Part shown: positions 25,901 through 31,900 of the stretch, one piece after another
Position numbering within the stretch: the first letter of the stretch is position 1
How the letters are laid out: every line of letters begins with the position of its first letter
Origin: Aphrocallistes beatrix
Taxonomy: Eukaryota > Porifera > Hexactinellida > Sceptrulophora > Aphrocallistidae
DNA: 64,000 bases
Direction of reading: 5' to 3'
NCBI GenBank assembly: GCA_963281255.1
Contig: OY725499.1
Location: 2,747,148 to 2,811,147 of the forward strand
Translations under genes and position numbers: made by a program
Notes under the pieces: generated by a model
The model's input: only the letters and a program-made list of their open reading frames with translations
Databases searched by the model: none
Told to the model about the DNA's origin: nothing

Positions 25901-28900
25901 ATAGTCTTGATTTGCTATAAAATTAATTTCCATTAAGCACAGTTAAATGGTCTATTTGATATTGGAGATTGCATTTGAATTATTTGATGTCAATATTTTT
26001 AACAATTTAGACGCCACCCAGAGATAAAGAGCCACTACACGAGATTTTGGGTTTCTGCTTTTTGAACCTTACTTGTGACAAACCAGCCTCCAACTCCATG
26101 TACGAGCATGGGATTATTCCGAAAATGATTGACTTAGTTATTCACAAAGAGAGTTCCGCCACGTCTACTAGTTCCAGATCTGTGATACACTCATTAGCTA
26201 ACATCGGAATTCACTGTACCAAGGCGAAAAACAAAATGCTTGGTAAGTTCTATATCATAGATGTCGGTTGGTAATTGCTTTATTTTACGTCTGAAACCTT
26301 AAATATCTATCGTAGACTCAACAATAGAGTTTTAAGGTAAAATGAAGAACTATTACAAAAAGAAATCGACAGAAGGGATGTTGGTTAAGTTCAATGAGAT
26401 AATATATTTTTAGTGCAGCTCCTAGTATAGGAGAGGCCTTATGTCATGATGGGCGTGCGTCGTCCGTACATCCGTACCTCTGCTCACTTCTGGAAATTCC
26501 TTTGGACTAAATTACACAAATTTGGATATATGGTGGAGATTTGAACAAAAACAAGTCTACAACGCAATTATAGCAATACTATATTATGGAAATTAAGCAA
26601 AGAGATATCCATGATTACTATATGATATTCATTATGTAGATTTCAAATATCACATTTCGTGCCTACGAGTCACTTAATGGAGCCGCACTAACAGTCTGTC
26701 GACTGTGAACTAATTAAATCCATAAGTTCCACGTCCTCAATTGAATCAATAGAAAGGATTAACTCCACAATTTAGTGTTTTGTAATCTGTTTATCAACGT
26801 ACGAGTTGATATATGAATAATTGAATTATTTTAGTTATACAATAAAAAACTAGTATTTCTCTATCAATTCTTCGTCAATGACCTCTCAAATCCTTGCTAA
26901 TGGAACGATGCAAAAGAGAACTCGACGCAGTTTAGACAGTAAGTATGAAGTGTATAAAAGAGTAAAGGCAGGTGCGAAACCACCACATTGAAAAATGAGT
27001 ATGGCATCAACAAAGCAACTATTAGTGAAATAAAACAGATTTCAGGGCCCAAAATTGAAGAATATGAAGATTGGTCCACTTCCAGAATTAGAGAAAGCAT
27101 TATTGATATTCTTGAATCAGCAACGTTCATTAGGAAAGCCAACCTCTGGGTGTCTTCTGAAAGAAAAAGCAAATATAGATGATGTCTCGCAGCTTCCCTA
27201 TCTTGACGAGGAGAAACTACCTCCAGTAGCGTAGGGGGTCCTGGGACCCCCAAACTGGTAGAGCGAAATTTTTTCATTAGAAATAAATAAAATAGAGAAC
27301 TATACTACCGTGTTTTATGTTAGTGGATAGAGGTCACTGCGAAAGAGTTTCTAATTTATCTTCAGTTACAGCAATTAAAAAAATATCATAAAGATACCCC
27401 AGTTTGCCCCTCCACCGTTATCAGTAGTCGCCACCCAGAGGTCCCACAAAAGCGCCGGATACCAAGTGAGTATCATCTGGCACAGTGCGACTTATTTGAG
27501 CAATAACTGTGCAGACTATCACTATACTCATTTGGTAGCCGGCGCTTTTGTGGGATCTCTTGGTGGCAACTGCTTGATAAAGGTGGAGGCAAACTGAGGT
27601 ATCTTTGTGATATTTTTTGTACCTAATAGAATTATTGATGAGTCATTTTCTCCTGATCATGAAAATTTTAGATAGAAAGGTGTTGTAATGCCTAATGAAA
27701 ATTTCTCTCAAATAACCTTATCTCTTCTCGTTTTCCAATTATTCCATTTTTAACACCTACAATTCTGATGTTTTTGGGAAACATTGTAACATAAGACCTG
27801 GAGCTGTGTTTTGTATGGCGAGTTTTATAGGGAAAGAATGTGTCCCGGCACGCAGCGAAAATCGCGAATCAGGGCCCACTGCTTTTCAAATGATCATTCT
27901 AGAATCTTCAAATTCTAGGAAAAATTGGCTCTCACATTTTCCTCGAACACTCTAAATTTGTATACCTTATAATCGATATCGCACGAAAAATCACCAAATT
28001 TATCAGTTTTTAAATTTTTTTGGTGTGTAATGATGACGTCATAACAGAGTGATGAGTCATCCTTTTTTTGATGATAGTTGTATCATATGTGAGATATATT
28101 AATATACACCTTCTATTAAAATTTCAGCCTTCTATCACTTAAAATGGCTGAGTTATATCCGAAACACTGAAATTTATAAGTATAATAAAGGCGACAATGA
28201 CGTCATAATTCCATGATGAGTCGACATTTTGGTCTGAGCTCAGAACTTGGAGGAGCTATAGCCAAAAGACTCCCACATGCCAAAAATAAGCTTTCTGTGC
28301 CTGGCAGTTTCTTCAATCAATTCGTTACAGATATATAGATATACTTGTATATACACAAATAAACATTAATCGAGTTTTAATAGTAAGGATATTTTAATCA
28401 AGATATCTGCAAAGGTAAAATTTTATTTAGGTAGTGAAGCAGAGCATCAAATGTATTATTATCGAAAGGTAATCGTGCAAGCAAAATCCATTATCATAAA
28501 CGAAAAGAGAGTCGTAAAGGAAAAGTTTGAATACATTTGTTCTATTCACAAAGTCTTAAATTAAACGTGATGAAACCTAATATTGTACTGATATATTTAT
28601 AACATTAGTGCTATACCTCTTGGTTAATAGTTAGAAAATAGTTCATTGTTTATAAGAGATAAAATTAATGATATTTCTATTTGTTAAATAATTGCTATCC
28701 ATTAGAGTTTTACCTTCCTATTTGATATTAATAAGCTACGTGTATGCGATCTCTGTCCTTTTTTGAATGGCGAGTTCTTTACTGTACTCTATCTTCTAAT
28801 ATTACTTTCTTCATGCTCGGGTATGGGTACGGGTTTCCATCTCCGATAGCCAAAGAGATCAAGAACACCAACATCCTAGATGAGTATCAATTCGGAATAT

Positions 28901-31900
28901 TCTCAGGGATATTTTACTTGGCAGCAGGGCTTAGTGGGCTGTGTGCCATGCCTCTCATGTACTGTCTGGGCAGAAAGCCTGTGATTATCATAGCTGCATT
29001 TATTTGTGGTGCTGGATGGGTAGTCGTAGGGTTCAGTAGAATACCAGAATTGTTGATCATTGGCAGAGTCGTTACCGGGTTGGGGAGTGGACTGTCTATC
29101 CCAATAGTACCCATATACATAGCCGAGTTGGCGAATAAGAACACTCGAGGTAGGCACCTCAGTATGTGTGGGGTTGGTATAGGAGCTGGAACATTCGTAA
29201 TTTTTATACTCGGAATCGGATTGAACTATTCCTGGCTTTCATACATCGGTACTACACTGTGCATTTCTCAAATAGTGTTACTGCTATTCGCTCCTTATAC
29301 TCCTGCCTATCTGGTGCGACGTGAACTGGATAAGCAAGCGCTCACAACACTGAACAAGATACGTAACAATAATTGCGATGCACGTAAAGAAATTGAAGAA
29401 ATAAGAGATGTCCTGAGGGAAGAACAGATCCCTTTTGCTTCTAAATTAGCCTTACTCTGTAAGCCGAATATACTTAAAGCTACCTTCATCCTTAGTTTGA
29501 TCATGGTAGCTAATCAGAGCTCAGGCGTGAACCTATTCTCGAGCTACACATCACAGCTGTTAGAAAATGGTAGCATAGACCCTAATCTCATCGGAATAGT
29601 ATTCCCAGCTGGGGTCCTTATTTCCAATATTTTAAATATTCTTCTGATTGATAAAGTCGGAAGAAAATCTCTCTTCCTAATTTCAGTAATCGGAACAATA
29701 TTGTCTCTCATCCTTATGGGATTGTACTTTATTTTTATTGATCAGATATGTCTTCAAAATATTCCAGCGGGCAACTCAACATTAGCTCATGCGTGCCAGA
29801 GTCCATCCTTGATAGCATGGCCCATGATCAGCATCATTCTATTTGGTACTACATTTGCAATTGGGTGTGGTCCTATAGGCTTCATCGTCCTTGGCGAATT
29901 CATACCTCTGAAAATCAAACACATTATTTCAGGGTTTGGTACTTTTCTTTTATTTGTGACTGCATTTCTGATCATAACCTTATATCCTATTATTACTTCA
30001 AACATACCCAGATCATACTTCCTATTCGGCCTAGCTCTGTTCAACACCATTCTCATCGTCCTAATTGGCTTGTTTATGCCTGAAACCAAAGGTAAATCGA
30101 TAGGCGAGCTAGAAAAGCTTTTTCAAGAAAGGACAATATTCTGTTGTCAGATAAAGGTAAAGGCTGATGTACCTTCTGTTATTTGACTCTACTAATACTC
30201 AATTCTGCAATATACACGTACTATGTAATTGTTTTCTCGTAGTATATTAGTAAACGCATTTACACGATATTATTCTATGATTAAATTAGGGTAAACTCTT
30301 CCTCTATATTTCACTCATATATCTTATATATTAAAACTCTAGGATTTTTTTAGAATTAGAAAACAATCAACCGTTTATTTGATATCTCCAGGCGCCCATA
30401 GGGCGACTCTGTGAACACGCAGTGTCCACAAGCCGCGGCAGCGCAAGCAAGCGAAGCGCGCTTGTCTTATATATTAAATTAGAACCTTTTTTGTTTGTTT
30501 GTCCTCAATTGATAAAAAACTATTAAGCGATAGTTATGTGAAAATGGTATGTAGGAGTCAAATGGTACACTTTTCTTATGCAATGTTGGGAACTTGGGGT
30601 GTATGTTATTTTTCGTAACTTGTTCTTTACATGCAAGTATAATTTACGTTTTATCCAAATAGAACAACAGTTCCATATTGTGCTCATCAACATATTCAGG
30701 GAGATAGCGGATGATCCCAAGCCAGACTGGCAGCTTTACTGTGCGTGTGTCCGTGGTATTCAGATCATTGCCTCCGGAGACGAACCTAAGATGGCCATCC
30801 TAGACACAGATATCGTACCAGTCATCATGGCAGTTCTGAATAGGAATCCAAGTTTGGTGGAAGTAATCTGGAGATCTTTAACTTGTATGGCTTCCCTCAG
30901 CTATGTCGCGAAGAATCACAGAGAAAGGTTCTTCTCGAAGCAGTTATTTGAAATTGTTTCGAATCAAATGAAGCAGTTGAAAAATGGAAAAGTATTTGGC
31001 TATGGTTGCTTTTTCTTCATTTCAATGTCCGAAAACGACATTGGAGCAAGGTATTAATTTCCTGTCAAATTTCTCAAACTGTGATTTTTGAATCTTCAAG
31101 AATTTCATTCTACTTTTATGATAACTAAATGAAAAAAAATAATTATTTTTAATTAGTTTACTTTTATTAGGTTTACAGGTGATATGCATTTGGAAGAATC
31201 AATGTTTGCTGCAATCAGTAATCCGAACCTAGCCAATGACATGGAGGATTTGTCACGCTGGTGTTTTGACTGTCTTGACAAATTTGTTTGCCACATCGTC
31301 CCTCGCCAAATATCCTCTGCTCCTGTCATCGATACCCCTCTCCCTAGCAACATCGACCATTTTATAGTTCATCGACACTTCGGGAGAACTCGGCACTTTT
31401 GTTCCAACTGTGACACAGAAGCGCCTCGCTCAGAAGTCGTAATGCGAAATGACTCAGTAACTCTAGAGCAATATCAGCTGCTAGTCAACAACGGTTGGTA
31501 TCGTCGAGGAAGTGACAAGATGTTCAGATTTAATACACAACATAGAAAGGTGTGCCTCGATTGGGAGACTCGGGTTAGAGTGAAAGATTTCAATATCAAA
31601 AGTTCTTCCACATTCAAGAGAGTTCTGAAGAAGGTCCCCAAGGAAGTAGTTGTGACCACTGTGCCTGCCAGGTAATTATTTTTCCCCGTTTACTTGAGCC
31701 AAAATTCAACTCGACATAGTATTGGTTAAATTTCAATGTATAAATTGTGAAATATCTTATTTTGTAAGGTGGCCCGTTTTTGATGAATTTTGTCCGATTC
31801 AATTAGCCTTCAGTGAATATTGGAGGTTATGTAGGCGAACTTTGCTTAAAATTTCGGCCCAAAATATTTTATTGTTTTGACCCTGCGAACTTCGAACATT

